From: AC-38 sp033856025
Lineage (GTDB): Bacteria > Actinomycetota > Thermoleophilia > Solirubrobacterales > Solirubrobacteraceae
DNA: 64,000 nucleotides
Direction: 5' to 3'
NCBI GenBank assembly: GCA_033856025.1
Contig: JAWVFQ010000026.1
Location: 37,252 to 101,251, forward strand
Shown here: in pieces, positions 1-8,457 of the stretch
Position numbering within the stretch: the stretch's first letter is position 1
Layout of the letters: each line of letters opens with the position of its first letter
Made by a program: the position numbers and the translations under genes
The notes under the pieces: model-generated
The model's database searches: none
What the model saw: only the letters and a program-made list of their open reading frames with translations
Told to the model about the DNA's origin: nothing

Positions 1-93
1 GGCCAGGGCGGCCAGCCGCAGGGCTCGCCCGCCGAGCCCTCACCCGCGGCCGCCGTCCGCGCGGTGCAGTCGGCGGCCGACGACGCGAGCTAG
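1..93 (+). CDS. C-terminal end of a gene cut by the window edge
   Basis: An open frame enters from the left edge and ends at TAG (91-93). The visible 30 residues are rich in Gly, Pro, Ala and Gln and end in a short Ala/Asp/Ser tail. The next gene starts 15 bases later on the same strand. No function can be assigned from this tail, and a chance open frame in GC-rich DNA cannot be excluded. Confidence 0.35.
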   Translation, partial: GQGGQPQGSPAEPSPAAAVRAVQSAADDAS

Positions 94-108
94 CGCTCCG
101 CCGCCGGC

Positions 109-444
109 GTGGCATACGACGAGGACCTGGCCAATCGCATCCGCGAGCTGACCGCCGACGTCACCGGCGTCGACGAGAAGCGGATGTTCGGAGGCCTGGC
201 GTTCCTCGTCGGGGGGAATATGGCGGTCGCCGCCAGCGGCCGGGGCGGGCTGATGGTGCGCGTCGAGCCCGAGGCGACCGAGGAGCTGGCCGCCCGTCCC
301 CACGCGGGCCCGTTCGAGATGCGCGGCCGTCCGGTCGACGGCTGGCTGCGCGTCGACGCGGAGGGCGTGCAAACCCGGCGCGACCTCCAGCCCTGGGTGC
401 GGCTCGGCGTGGAATACGCACGCTCGCTGCCCCCCAAGGGCTGA
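109..444 (+). CDS. TfoX N-terminal domain family protein
   Basis: The 111-residue product is a single TfoX-N domain. It opens with the family-typical MAYDEDLANRIRE helix, followed by RMFGGLAFLVGGNMAV and a C-terminal helix with a conserved WV pair. Stand-alone TfoX-N proteins of about 110 residues are common in actinobacteria. They are named after the competence regulator TfoX/Sxy, but their role outside gamma-proteobacteria is not established. The start is GTG at 109. The gene ends 20 bases before the 3' end of a convergent tRNA gene. The family call is firm; the biological role is unknown. Confidence 0.85.
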   Translation: MAYDEDLANRIRELTADVTGVDEKRMFGGLAFLVGGNMAVAASGRGGLMVRVEPEATEELAARPHAGPFEMRGRPVDGWLRVDAEGVQTRRDLQPWVRLGVEYARSLPPKG

Positions 445-464
445 GGCCCCGGCCGGAGACTAAA

Positions 465-538
465 TCGGGGCGCCCGGATTTGAACCGGGGACCTCACCGA
501 CCCGAACGGTGCGCGCTACCAGGCTGCGCCACGCCCCG
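465..538 (-). tRNA. tRNA-Pro (anticodon CGG)
   Basis: Read on the minus strand, the sequence folds into a full cloverleaf of 74 nt: acceptor stem CGGGGCG pairing with CGCCCCG, D-arm GCGCAGCCTGGTAGCGC, anticodon stem CACCG/CGGTG around the loop TTCGGGT, and a T-arm with GGTTCAAATCC. The anticodon is CGG, which reads the proline codon CCG, heavily used in this DNA. The discriminator base is A at 465. The CCA end is not encoded. Confidence 0.95.
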
Positions 539-547
539 ATGCGCCCG

Positions 548-553
548 AGTATA
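548..553 (-). promoter_or_regulatory. Candidate -10 box for tRNA-Pro
   Basis: On the minus strand this hexamer reads TATACT, one base from the TATAAT consensus, and lies 10-15 bases upstream of the mature tRNA 5' end, in otherwise very GC-rich sequence. No convincing TTGACA-type -35 element was found at the expected distance, so this is a partial promoter call. Confidence 0.45.
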
Positions 554-654
554 GGCCCGCGCCCGGGGCGGCGGGCCGAAGCCGGGACGCCTTCGGGGAC
601 GCCGTTGCGCTTCATCGAGCGTCACGTTGGAGGCTCGGCGGGGCTTGTTCGGGC

Positions 655-1221
655 ATGCGCGGGCTTCGTGTCCACGTCGTGCTCCTCTGCGCTTGCGTGC
701 TCTTCGCCGCGGGGTGTGGCGGTGGTGGGGAGGCGGCGTCTCCCGGCCGGACCGACGCCTCGCGTGTGGCCGGCGGCGGCGGCGGCGGGGCGGGCAGGGC
801 GCCGCTCACGGGCCCGGCGCGCGTGTCGTTCACCGCCCGGGCCGACCGTCTGTGCCGGCGCTCGCACGTGGCGGTCGGGAAGGTCGGCCGCCGGCTGCGG
901 GACCTGGCCAGCGCGGCGCAGCGGCGGCGCGTGTCGCGCGCCTCATATCTGGCAGGGGCGGCGGACCTGACCGCGCAGGCGGCGCGCATCGCCCGGGGCG
1001 CCCTCGATTCGCTGCGCGCCCTGCCGGATCCGCACGACGCCCGGTTCACCGCCTACCTCCGCGCGTCCAGCCTCCAGGTCGGCTATCTGAACCGCGAGGT
1101 GCCCGCGCTGCGGCGCGGTGACCTGCGGGCGACCGGTCGGCTCAACGCGGCGCTCGGGCGCAACGGCCGCCGCGTGCAGACCGCTGCGCGGAGCTTCGGC
1201 TTCCGTGTCTGCGGCGGCTGA
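655..1221 (+). CDS. Putative secreted lipoprotein, unknown function
   Basis: The 188-residue product starts with a hydrophobic signal segment (residues 6-19) ending in A-A-G-C at Cys21, which resembles a lipobox, although position -3 is Ala rather than Leu. A Gly/Ala-rich linker follows to about residue 50. The rest is an Arg/Ala-rich helical domain with one Cys near residue 63 and another near the C-terminus (C-G-G end), which could form a disulfide outside the membrane. ATG 655 is chosen because it directly precedes the signal segment. No family was recognised. The gene stands alone between the tRNA and the next secreted protein. Confidence 0.7.
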   Translation: MRGLRVHVVLLCACVLFAAGCGGGGEAASPGRTDASRVAGGGGGGAGRAPLTGPARVSFTARADRLCRRSHVAVGKVGRRLRDLASAAQRRRVSRASYLAGAADLTAQAARIARGALDSLRALPDPHDARFTAYLRASSLQVGYLNREVPALRRGDLRATGRLNAALGRNGRRVQTAARSFGFRVCGG

Positions 1222-1285
1222 GTAGTGAAGAACCCGTAATTGGCGTCACGCCTGCGCCCCGCTGCGGCTTATTAGGTGGAGGAGT

Positions 1286-1301
1286 GGGGCGTCTACGCCC
1301 C
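1286..1301. other. Small hairpin in the leader of the 1347 gene
   Basis: GGGGCG (1286-1291) and CGCCCC (1296-1301) form a perfect 6-bp stem with a 4-base loop, about 45 bases before the start codon at 1347. It is not followed by a T tract on the plus strand. It may be a 5' leader structure or part of the end of the preceding gene. The function is unknown. Confidence 0.3.
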
Positions 1302-1346
1302 AAAATCGACGGGCCGCGACTGCGGTCCCGAAGGAGGCAGGGAGAT

Positions 1347-1958
1347 ATGAAGAGGTTCTCAGTGCTCACGGCGCTGGTGCTGGGGGCGGCGATGCTCGCC
1401 ATCCCGAGCTCGGCGTTCGCCACGTACGACTGCGGCTACGCCGCCACCCAGCAGGTCAACACCGCCGGCGTGACCGGCCCGGCGCTCGTGGTCTACGCGG
1501 ACGCGGACGGCGGTGGCGGACGCACCGGCACGGCCGACGTCGCGGCCGGCGCGTGCGTCGACCGGAACACCGGCGCTGCGGAGCCGCAGGGCGGTACGGC
1601 CGAGGTCGGCGCGGGCAGCCCCCTGGGCGCCCATGCCGGTCAGGCCTACGCGGTCGTGGACGGCGACAACGACAACGTCGATCCCGGCAGCACGACCCCG
1701 GGGAACAGCTCGGGCGACGGCTATGTCGGCGTCTCGAACTTCGAGACGGCGACCCGCAACGGGACGTGCCCGCCCGACCAGCCCGGACCGCCCCCGCCTC
1801 CTCCGCACAGCGGCAGCAACAGCGGCGGCTGCGTCGGCTTCGACCCGGGCGTGCCGGTCGTCGGAGGGACCTACGTCCCGGTCCCGCTGGTCGCGTGCGG
1901 CAACAGCAGCGGCAACGACTGGACGACGACCGCGCGTGACGGGTGCTCCCTCCCGTAG
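1347..1958 (+). CDS. Secreted protein of unknown function
   Basis: ATG 1347 is preceded by a strong Shine-Dalgarno AAGGAGG (1331-1337), so it is preferred over the longer open frame beginning at 1284. The 203-residue product has a classical signal peptide (MKRFSVL, a hydrophobic core, cleavage near SAFA-TYD at about residue 24). The mature part is Gly/Asp/Thr-rich, contains a proline run at about residue 150 and has several Cys residues, which is typical of an extracytoplasmic protein. No family was recognised. A strong hairpin lies just downstream, so this is probably a single-gene transcript. Confidence 0.75.
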   Translation: MKRFSVLTALVLGAAMLAIPSSAFATYDCGYAATQQVNTAGVTGPALVVYADADGGGGRTGTADVAAGACVDRNTGAAEPQGGTAEVGAGSPLGAHAGQAYAVVDGDNDNVDPGSTTPGNSSGDGYVGVSNFETATRNGTCPPDQPGPPPPPPHSGSNSGGCVGFDPGVPVVGGTYVPVPLVACGNSSGNDWTTTARDGCSLP

Positions 1959-1975
1959 GGAGCTGAGTCGAGGCG

Positions 1976-2003
1976 GAGAGGGCGGAACGGACTCCGCCCT
2001 CTC
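1976..2003 (+). terminator. Hairpin terminator after the 1347 gene
   Basis: A perfect 11-bp stem is formed by 1976-1986 (GAGAGGGCGGA) and 1993-2003 (TCCGCCCTCTC) with a 6-base loop, 17 bases after the stop codon. There is no long T run after it, only TCGTCACGTTTC, so termination may be rho-assisted or of the actinobacterial I-shaped type. It lies just upstream of the next gene's ribosome binding site. Confidence 0.65.
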
Positions 2004-2026
2004 TCGTCACGTTTCGGGGGGACGGT

Positions 2027-5000
2027 TTGTTCTCAAGAGGCATGGGACGCCAGCTCGCGCTCGGGATCGCCGCGCTCGTCGTCGCCGCGGGGGGCCACGT
2101 CGGGTCCGCGCGCGCGGCGGCGCCCAGCCTGCCCCCGATCCGCCACGTCTGGGTGATCGTCGAGGAGAACGCGAGCTGGGGATACGACACCCTCGAGGGC
2201 ACGACGGGAACCGGCAGCGCCGACGAGCACTCGTTCGGCGCGGCGAGCGTGCCCTACCTCACGAGCCTGGCCCGCCGCGGCAACCTGCTCACCCGCTACT
2301 ACGGGATCGGCCACAACAGCCAGGCCAACTACGTCGCGATGTCCAGCGGCCAGTCGCCGACGCCCGGCTCGCAGAGCGACGGCATCGCCTGCGCGGGCAA
2401 CAAGGAGATCCAGGCGGATGCCCCGGTCGATCCGCACGGCCAGATCGTCGGACAGGGGTGCTTCTACCCGCCGAAGGTCAAGACGCTCGCCGACCAGCTC
2501 GAGGCCAAGGGTCTGCGCTGGAAGGGCTACATGCAGGACCTCGACGGCGCGACGGCCGGAGACGGCGGCCGCTGTCCCCGCGCGCCGCTCGACCTCACCC
2601 ACCCCGACGCATACGCGCCGAAGCACGATCCCTGGATCTGGTTCCACTCGATCGTCGACGACCAGCCCCGCTGCCAGGGCAACGACGTGCCGTTGCGCGA
2701 GCTCGCGACGGATCTGCAGAGCGTCGCGACGACGCCGAACTTCAGCTTCGTCATCCCGGGCCTCTTCTCGGACGGCCACGACGGGGACCGGGCGGCCAAC
2801 GAGGACACCTGGCTGCGCCAGTACGTCCCGATGATCATGTCCTCGCCCGCCTACCGCCAGGACGGGATGCTCCTGATCGTCTTCGACGAGGCCGGAACCT
2901 TCCTCGGCGCGTCGGAGCCGGGCGAGCACACCGACGCCTGCTGCAACGAGATCCCGGGGCCGAACAGCTCGATGCCGGGCGAGAGCGGTCCGGGCGGCGG
3001 GCGCACCGGCGCGCTGGTGCTCTCGCCGTTCGCCAGGCCCGGCACGCTGGACGACCCGACCGACAACGCCACCCACGCGGGGCCGGGGTTCTACAACCAG
3101 TACTCGCTGCTGCGGTCGATGGAGGACTTGTTCGGGATCGACTCGGGCGGCGACGACGGGCACGGGCATCTGGGCTTCGCCGGGACCTACCTGGACTACC
3201 CCGGGCCGGGTTCCTTCGGCGCCGACGTCTACAACGGCTACGCCGGCAACCCGGGTGGCGCGACCGCCCCGGAACCCGCGCACGGGCCCACAGGCGCGCG
3301 AGCGGCCGACGGCTCGGTCGCGTGGCAGAGCCCGCTTCCGCAGGGCAACGACCTCAACGCGGTCGCCTGTCCGACGGCCGACGCCTGCTTCGCGGCCGGG
3401 GACGGCGGGGCGATCGTCGCGTCGAGCGACGGTGGAGAGAGCTGGTCGCACCGGCGCTCGGGGACCGCCGCCGCCCTGAGGGGGATCAGCTGTCCGAGCG
3501 CGGCGGCGTGCGTCGCGGTCGGGGACGGCGGCGCCATCGTGGCGTCGCCGGATGCCGGCAACACATGGCTGAGCCACGACCTCGGTAACCAGGCGCTGCG
3601 CGCCGTCGCCTGTCCGGGCGTCGCCGTGTGCGTCGCCGTCGGAGACGGCGGAACGATCCTGCGCAGCGAGGACGGGGGGATCGCGTGGGCGCCCCACCCC
3701 TCCGGCACCACCGAGGCGCTTCACGCGGTGAGCTGTCCCAGCCCGTCCGTCTGCTACGCGGCGGGCCAGGCGGGCGTCGTCCTCAAGAGCCAGGACGGCG
3801 GCGTGACGTGGTCGCCGAAGATCCAGGCGAACGTGTCCTCGCAGCGCCTGCGGGCGCTGAGCTGCGCGGATGCGCTGGCGTGCCTGGCCGTCGGCGACGG
3901 CGGCAGCGTCCAGCGTACGACCGACGGCGGGACGACCTGGGAGGCGCAGGGCTCCAAGCTGAGTGGCAACCCGAGCCTGTGGGGAGCCTCATGTCCCGCC
4001 GCACAGGCCTGCTTCCTGGCCGGCGAGATAGAGGGGCCTGGCGGGAACGCGCAGCTGTACAAGCCCGATGTCGCGGCGATGTACGCCACGACCGACGGCG
4101 GGGGTGCCTGGTCCCGTCAGGCGACCCACAGCACGAACCTGCTGCGCGGCGTGAGCTGTCCGACGGCGACCCGGTGCGTCGCGGTCGGCATGCGCGGGAG
4201 CATCCTGCGCACGGGCGACGGCGGCGCCGCGTGGGCGACCCGCACCCCGGCCGCCGACGGCGGCCTGTCTCGCATCCTCTGCCTCGCGCCGGCCCAGCAG
4301 GAGTGCCTCACGGAGGGGCTGAACACGCTGCGCGGCGTGAGCTTCCCCGACGCCGCGACCGGGTTCGCGGTAGGCAACTTCCGCACCGTCATGCGGACGA
4401 CCGACGGCGGCGGCCACTGGACGACCCAGACCTCCGGCGCCCCGGGGTTCGACCCCACGGCCGCGCACCCGCCGGTCCCGCCGCCCGAGCTCAACGCCAT
4501 CGACTGCTCCAACACCTCCACATGCGTTGCCGTCGGAGACGCGCGCACCGCGGTGACCACGAGCGACGGGGGGGCGACCTGGACCGACCGGGAGACCGGG
4601 CCGGCGAGCGATCCGGACGTGGACCTGCTCGGCGTGGCCTGCCCGGGCGACCAGACGTGCTTCGCCGCCGGCAGCCGAGGCGCGATCCTCAAGAGCACCG
4701 ACTCGGGGGAGACCTGGCGCAAGCTCGACTCGGGGACGGATCGGATGCTCAGCTCGATCGACTGCGGCGACGCGACGACGTGCGTGGCGGTGGGCAACTT
4801 TGGGACGCTCCTGCGTACGACTGACGGCGGCGACCACTGGTCCACGGGTGACGCCCGCACGAGCAGCTACCTCGCGGCGGTCAGCTGCCCCGCGGCGGAG
4901 CTGTGCGTGGCGGTGGGCTCAGGTGGCACCGTGTTGCGGATCACCGGGGCCGGCACCGAGGCGTCGGTGCGCCCGTCCGGCGTGGGCGACGACCTCATGG

Positions 5001-5704
5001 CGGTGAGCTGCTCGAGCCGGACCCATTGCCTGGCCACCGGCGGCCTGGGCACCGTGATCAGCACCGCGACGGGCGGCAACGACTGGGACGTCCAGGGCGC
5101 CGGGACCCCGCGGGCGCTGCGCGCCGCGAGCTGCCCGGCCGCGGACCGCTGCGCCGCGGTCGGCGACGCGGCCGCGATCCTGGGGGTGACGCCCACCGCC
5201 AAGCCGGGCGCCGGACTCGGCGGCGGCGGCAGCGGCGGAGGAGGTGGCGGTGGCGGCGGTGCGCCGGGCGGCGGCGGCCCACTCGGTGTCATACCGCCCG
5301 TCGGGGCCCCTCGCTGCGTCCCGCAGCCCCTGCGCTCGCAGGTCCTGCGCCGGGGACTCCGCCTGACCATCCGCCAGCTCTACCTCTCCGGCACGGCGAT
5401 CGCGCACCGCTGCCGGCCGGACCGCATAACGCGGGTCGAGGTTGTGGTCGGCCAGCTGGAACGCGGCCGGTGCCGCTTCCTGACCCGCCATGGCCGGCTG
5501 AGCCCGCGACGCGCCTGCACACGGCCGATATTCCTTCCGGCCCGGCTGCGCTACGTCGCGTCGCGCGACCAGACGAGGTGGACCCTGGTCGACCGCGTCC
5601 TGCTGCCCCGGGGCCGCTACCGCATCCTGACCCGCAGTCGCGACCGCTACGGGACGGTCGAGACCGGAATCACGCGGCGGGTCCTCGTCGTGACCCGCCG
5701 CTGA
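2027..5704 (+). CDS. Secreted phosphoesterase fused to 14 Ycf48/BNR-like propeller repeats
   Basis: The 1225-residue exported protein has four parts. There is a signal peptide (about 1-32). A phosphoesterase domain of the phospholipase C/acid phosphatase type (PF04185-like, about 38-400) follows, with HVWVIVEEN near its start and LLIVFDEAG near residue 285. Residues about 440-1050 hold fourteen repeats of about 40 residues, each with a leading Leu, a C-x5-C pair in nearly all units, an AVGDGG-like turn and a DGG-x-x-W motif, as in Ycf48/BNR propeller blades. A poly-Gly linker (about 1062-1085) leads to a basic C-terminal domain with three Cys. The start is TTG 2027 after GGGGG at 2016-2020; ATG 2042 is an alternative that keeps the signal peptide. 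Phosphoester hydrolysis outside the cell is inferred from family; the substrate is unknown. Confidence 0.9.
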   Translation: MFSRGMGRQLALGIAALVVAAGGHVGSARAAAPSLPPIRHVWVIVEENASWGYDTLEGTTGTGSADEHSFGAASVPYLTSLARRGNLLTRYYGIGHNSQANYVAMSSGQSPTPGSQSDGIACAGNKEIQADAPVDPHGQIVGQGCFYPPKVKTLADQLEAKGLRWKGYMQDLDGATAGDGGRCPRAPLDLTHPDAYAPKHDPWIWFHSIVDDQPRCQGNDVPLRELATDLQSVATTPNFSFVIPGLFSDGHDGDRAANEDTWLRQYVPMIMSSPAYRQDGMLLIVFDEAGTFLGASEPGEHTDACCNEIPGPNSSMPGESGPGGGRTGALVLSPFARPGTLDDPTDNATHAGPGFYNQYSLLRSMEDLFGIDSGGDDGHGHLGFAGTYLDYPGPGSFGADVYNGYAGNPGGATAPEPAHGPTGARAADGSVAWQSPLPQGNDLNAVACPTADACFAAGDGGAIVASSDGGESWSHRRSGTAAALRGISCPSAAACVAVGDGGAIVASPDAGNTWLSHDLGNQALRAVACPGVAVCVAVGDGGTILRSEDGGIAWAPHPSGTTEALHAVSCPSPSVCYAAGQAGVVLKSQDGGVTWSPKIQANVSSQRLRALSCADALACLAVGDGGSVQRTTDGGTTWEAQGSKLSGNPSLWGASCPAAQACFLAGEIEGPGGNAQLYKPDVAAMYATTDGGGAWSRQATHSTNLLRGVSCPTATRCVAVGMRGSILRTGDGGAAWATRTPAADGGLSRILCLAPAQQECLTEGLNTLRGVSFPDAATGFAVGNFRTVMRTTDGGGHWTTQTSGAPGFDPTAAHPPVPPPELNAIDCSNTSTCVAVGDARTAVTTSDGGATWTDRETGPASDPDVDLLGVACPGDQTCFAAGSRGAILKSTDSGETWRKLDSGTDRMLSSIDCGDATTCVAVGNFGTLLRTTDGGDHWSTGDARTSSYLAAVSCPAAELCVAVGSGGTVLRITGAGTEASVRPSGVGDDLMAVSCSSRTHCLATGGLGTVISTATGGNDWDVQGAGTPRALRAASCPAADRCAAVGDAAAILGVTPTAKPGAGLGGGGSGGGGGGGGGAPGGGGPLGVIPPVGAPRCVPQPLRSQVLRRGLRLTIRQLYLSGTAIAHRCRPDRITRVEVVVGQLERGRCRFLTRHGRLSPRRACTRPIFLPARLRYVASRDQTRWTLVDRVLLPRGRYRILTRSRDRYGTVETGITRRVLVVTRR

Positions 5705-5720
5705 GGCGGTCGGCCCCGCG

Positions 5721-6422
5721 TCAGCCGGCGACGATCCCGGCCACGATCAGGCCGAGGCCGGCGGTGGCGAGGACGACGGTGGCGACGAGCGCCGCGGTCG
5801 CCCAGCGCTTGGCGGACGTCGTGAGCTGCTCCTCGGAGCGCAGGGATATGACGTAGCGCCCGCCCTCTCCCTTGCCCATGGCGAGCTCGCCGGTCCGGTC
5901 GGAGGCCTCGCCGAGGACGTAGAGGCGCGCGCCGGGGCGCACGATCCACTCCTCGCGCTCGACGCCGATGGTGTTGTCGTTCCAGTCGAAGACGCTTTGG
6001 GCCAGGCTCGCGAGGAGGTTGCCGCCGCCGGAGAACGACCCCCGGTCGCGCTCGAAGCGGTCGAAGATCTTCACCGGCTCGTCGATGTCGGCGTCGCGGG
6101 GGTCGAGGGTCACGCGGCCGCTCTCGTCCTGGACGGCGAACGGGTCCTCGGACTCGTGCTGCGCGAGGGTGCGGGTCTTCTCGACGCGCCGCCGGTCGCC
6201 GTCGGAGTCGCGCTCCCAGTCCCAGTAGTGCTCGGTGACCTTGGTCCGGTACCAGACGGCGGGCTCGTCGCTCTGCGGCGCCTTCGCCGCGCCCTGGGGC
6301 CCCGGCTGGGCCTGGCCGACGAGCTCGCAGCGCTGGGAGAACGACCCCGCGCCGACCGCCGACCTGGCCGCGTCGGCGAGCTCCTTGAGGCCGCCGGCGG
6401 TCATCGTCTCCGACAGCGTCAT
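5721..6422 (-). CDS. GIDE-domain (MULAN-like) membrane protein, probably 5'-frameshifted
   Basis: The protein shows the pattern of the GIDE domain, the non-RING part of mitochondrial E3 ligase MULAN found alone in bacteria: VWYRTKVTEHYWDWERD near residues 55-72, a central region with DPRDADID, then VRPGARLYVLGEA, and a C-terminal transmembrane helix (about 208-231). Family members usually also start with a membrane helix. Here that helix (MIIALALAVGAYF) is encoded just upstream in another frame (6454-6492). ATG 6422 is the first in-frame start, but it lies inside what should be the region after the first helix. The gene is therefore either frameshifted or affected by a sequence error. It is convergent with the phosphoesterase gene. 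Its function in bacteria is unknown. Confidence 0.7.
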   Translation of the reverse strand: MTLSETMTAGGLKELADAARSAVGAGSFSQRCELVGQAQPGPQGAAKAPQSDEPAVWYRTKVTEHYWDWERDSDGDRRRVEKTRTLAQHESEDPFAVQDESGRVTLDPRDADIDEPVKIFDRFERDRGSFSGGGNLLASLAQSVFDWNDNTIGVEREEWIVRPGARLYVLGEASDRTGELAMGKGEGGRYVISLRSEEQLTTSAKRWATAALVATVVLATAGLGLIVAGIVAG

Positions 6423-6453
6423 CTCGCGCAGGCTGCGGTTCTGGTGGCGCCAC

Positions 6454-6492
6454 GAAGTAGGCCCCCACCGCCAGCGCCAGCGCGATGATCAC
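6454..6492 (-). other. Out-of-frame first membrane helix of the GIDE gene
   Basis: From GTG 6492 the minus strand encodes a hydrophobic 13-residue start (MIIALALAVGAYF). The frame then changes character to Pro/Asp/Arg-rich shadow sequence. In the frame of the downstream GIDE domain the following codons read WRHQNRSLRE and run directly into MTLSETM. A short indel around the TTCGTGGCG stretch (about 6445-6455) would join the two into one ordinary two-helix GIDE protein. Confidence 0.55.
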
Positions 6493-6569
6493 GCGGCGAG
6501 CCTAGCCGAACCCCTGATGTCAGAGTGACGAACCGCAACCCCGGCCGTCACCTGGTGTTGAGCCCCCCG

Positions 6570-7703
<1,134 letters not shown>

Positions 7704-7713
7704 CGTCCGCCCG

Positions 7714-8457
7714 ATGGCGGATCCCCTGGCGGCCCACGACGTCGCGCTGGTGCGCGCGGACAACCCGGGCCCGTTCACGCTGGAGGGCACGAACACGTGG
7801 GTCCTGGGCCGCAACTCGGCCTGGGTCGTCGATCCCGGGCCCGAGGGGCTCGAGGACCACGTCGCCGCGGTGGCCGCGGAGGTCGCCGCCCGCGGCGGGC
7901 TCGGCGGGATCGCGCTGACCCACTCGCACGCCGACCACTCGGGTGCCGTCGAGGCCCTCCTGGCCGCGACGGGCCCGGCGCCGGTGGCCTCGGCGCACCG
8001 CACCGGACTGGCCGACGGGGAGCGCTTCGGTCCGCTGCTGGCGGTCGCCACCCCGGGTCACTCCGAGGACCACCTGGCGTTCGTGGCCGGACCGGTCCTC
8101 TTCGCCGGCGACGCGGTGCTGGGGCGCGGCAGCGTCTACGTCGCCCCCGCGCCGGGCGCGCTGGCCGGCTACCTCGAGGCGCTGCGCCGGCTGCGGGAGA
8201 TGGACCTGGAGCTGCTGTGCCCGGGCCACGGCCCCCTCGTCACCGACCCGGCCGCCAAGCTCGACGAGTACGTCGCGCACCGCCTGGACCGCGAGCGGCG
8301 CCTGCTCGACGCCCTGGCCCGCGGGCTGCGCACCGAGGCGCAGCTGCTCGACGACGTGTGGGACGACGCGCCGCCCGGGCTGCGGCCGGCCGCCGCCACC
8401 ACCCTGCGCGCTCACCTGCAGAAGCTGGAGGAGGAGGGACGGCTGCCGGGCGGCTAG
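7714..8457 (+). CDS. MBL-fold metallo-hydrolase (LACTB2-like)
   Basis: The 247-residue product has the metallo-beta-lactamase fold. LTHSHADHSG (about residues 68-77) is the zinc-binding HxHxDH motif, VATPGHSEDHLAF holds the third His, LFAGDAVLG the bridging Asp, and LCPGHGPLV the last His. The C-terminal 60 residues look like the winged-helix tail of LACTB2-type proteins, which act on RNA or thioesters. It probably forms a transcript with the sugar dehydrogenase 10 bases upstream. Its stop shares the palindrome CTAG (8454-8457) with the stop of the convergent sigma factor gene. Confidence 0.88.
   Translation: MADPLAAHDVALVRADNPGPFTLEGTNTWVLGRNSAWVVDPGPEGLEDHVAAVAAEVAARGGLGGIALTHSHADHSGAVEALLAATGPAPVASAHRTGLADGERFGPLLAVATPGHSEDHLAFVAGPVLFAGDAVLGRGSVYVAPAPGALAGYLEALRRLREMDLELLCPGHGPLVTDPAAKLDEYVAHRLDRERRLLDALARGLRTEAQLLDDVWDDAPPGLRPAAATTLRAHLQKLEEEGRLPGG

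Noticed and set aside
1513..3588. 691-codon plus-strand open frame overlapping the secreted genes
   Set aside because: It has no signal or domain, is Arg/Ala/Pro-rich, and lies in another frame of the well-supported 1347 and 2027 genes.
5212..5285. GGC/GGT-rich repeat tract
   Set aside because: It codes for the poly-Gly linker of the phosphoesterase protein and is not a separate DNA repeat element.
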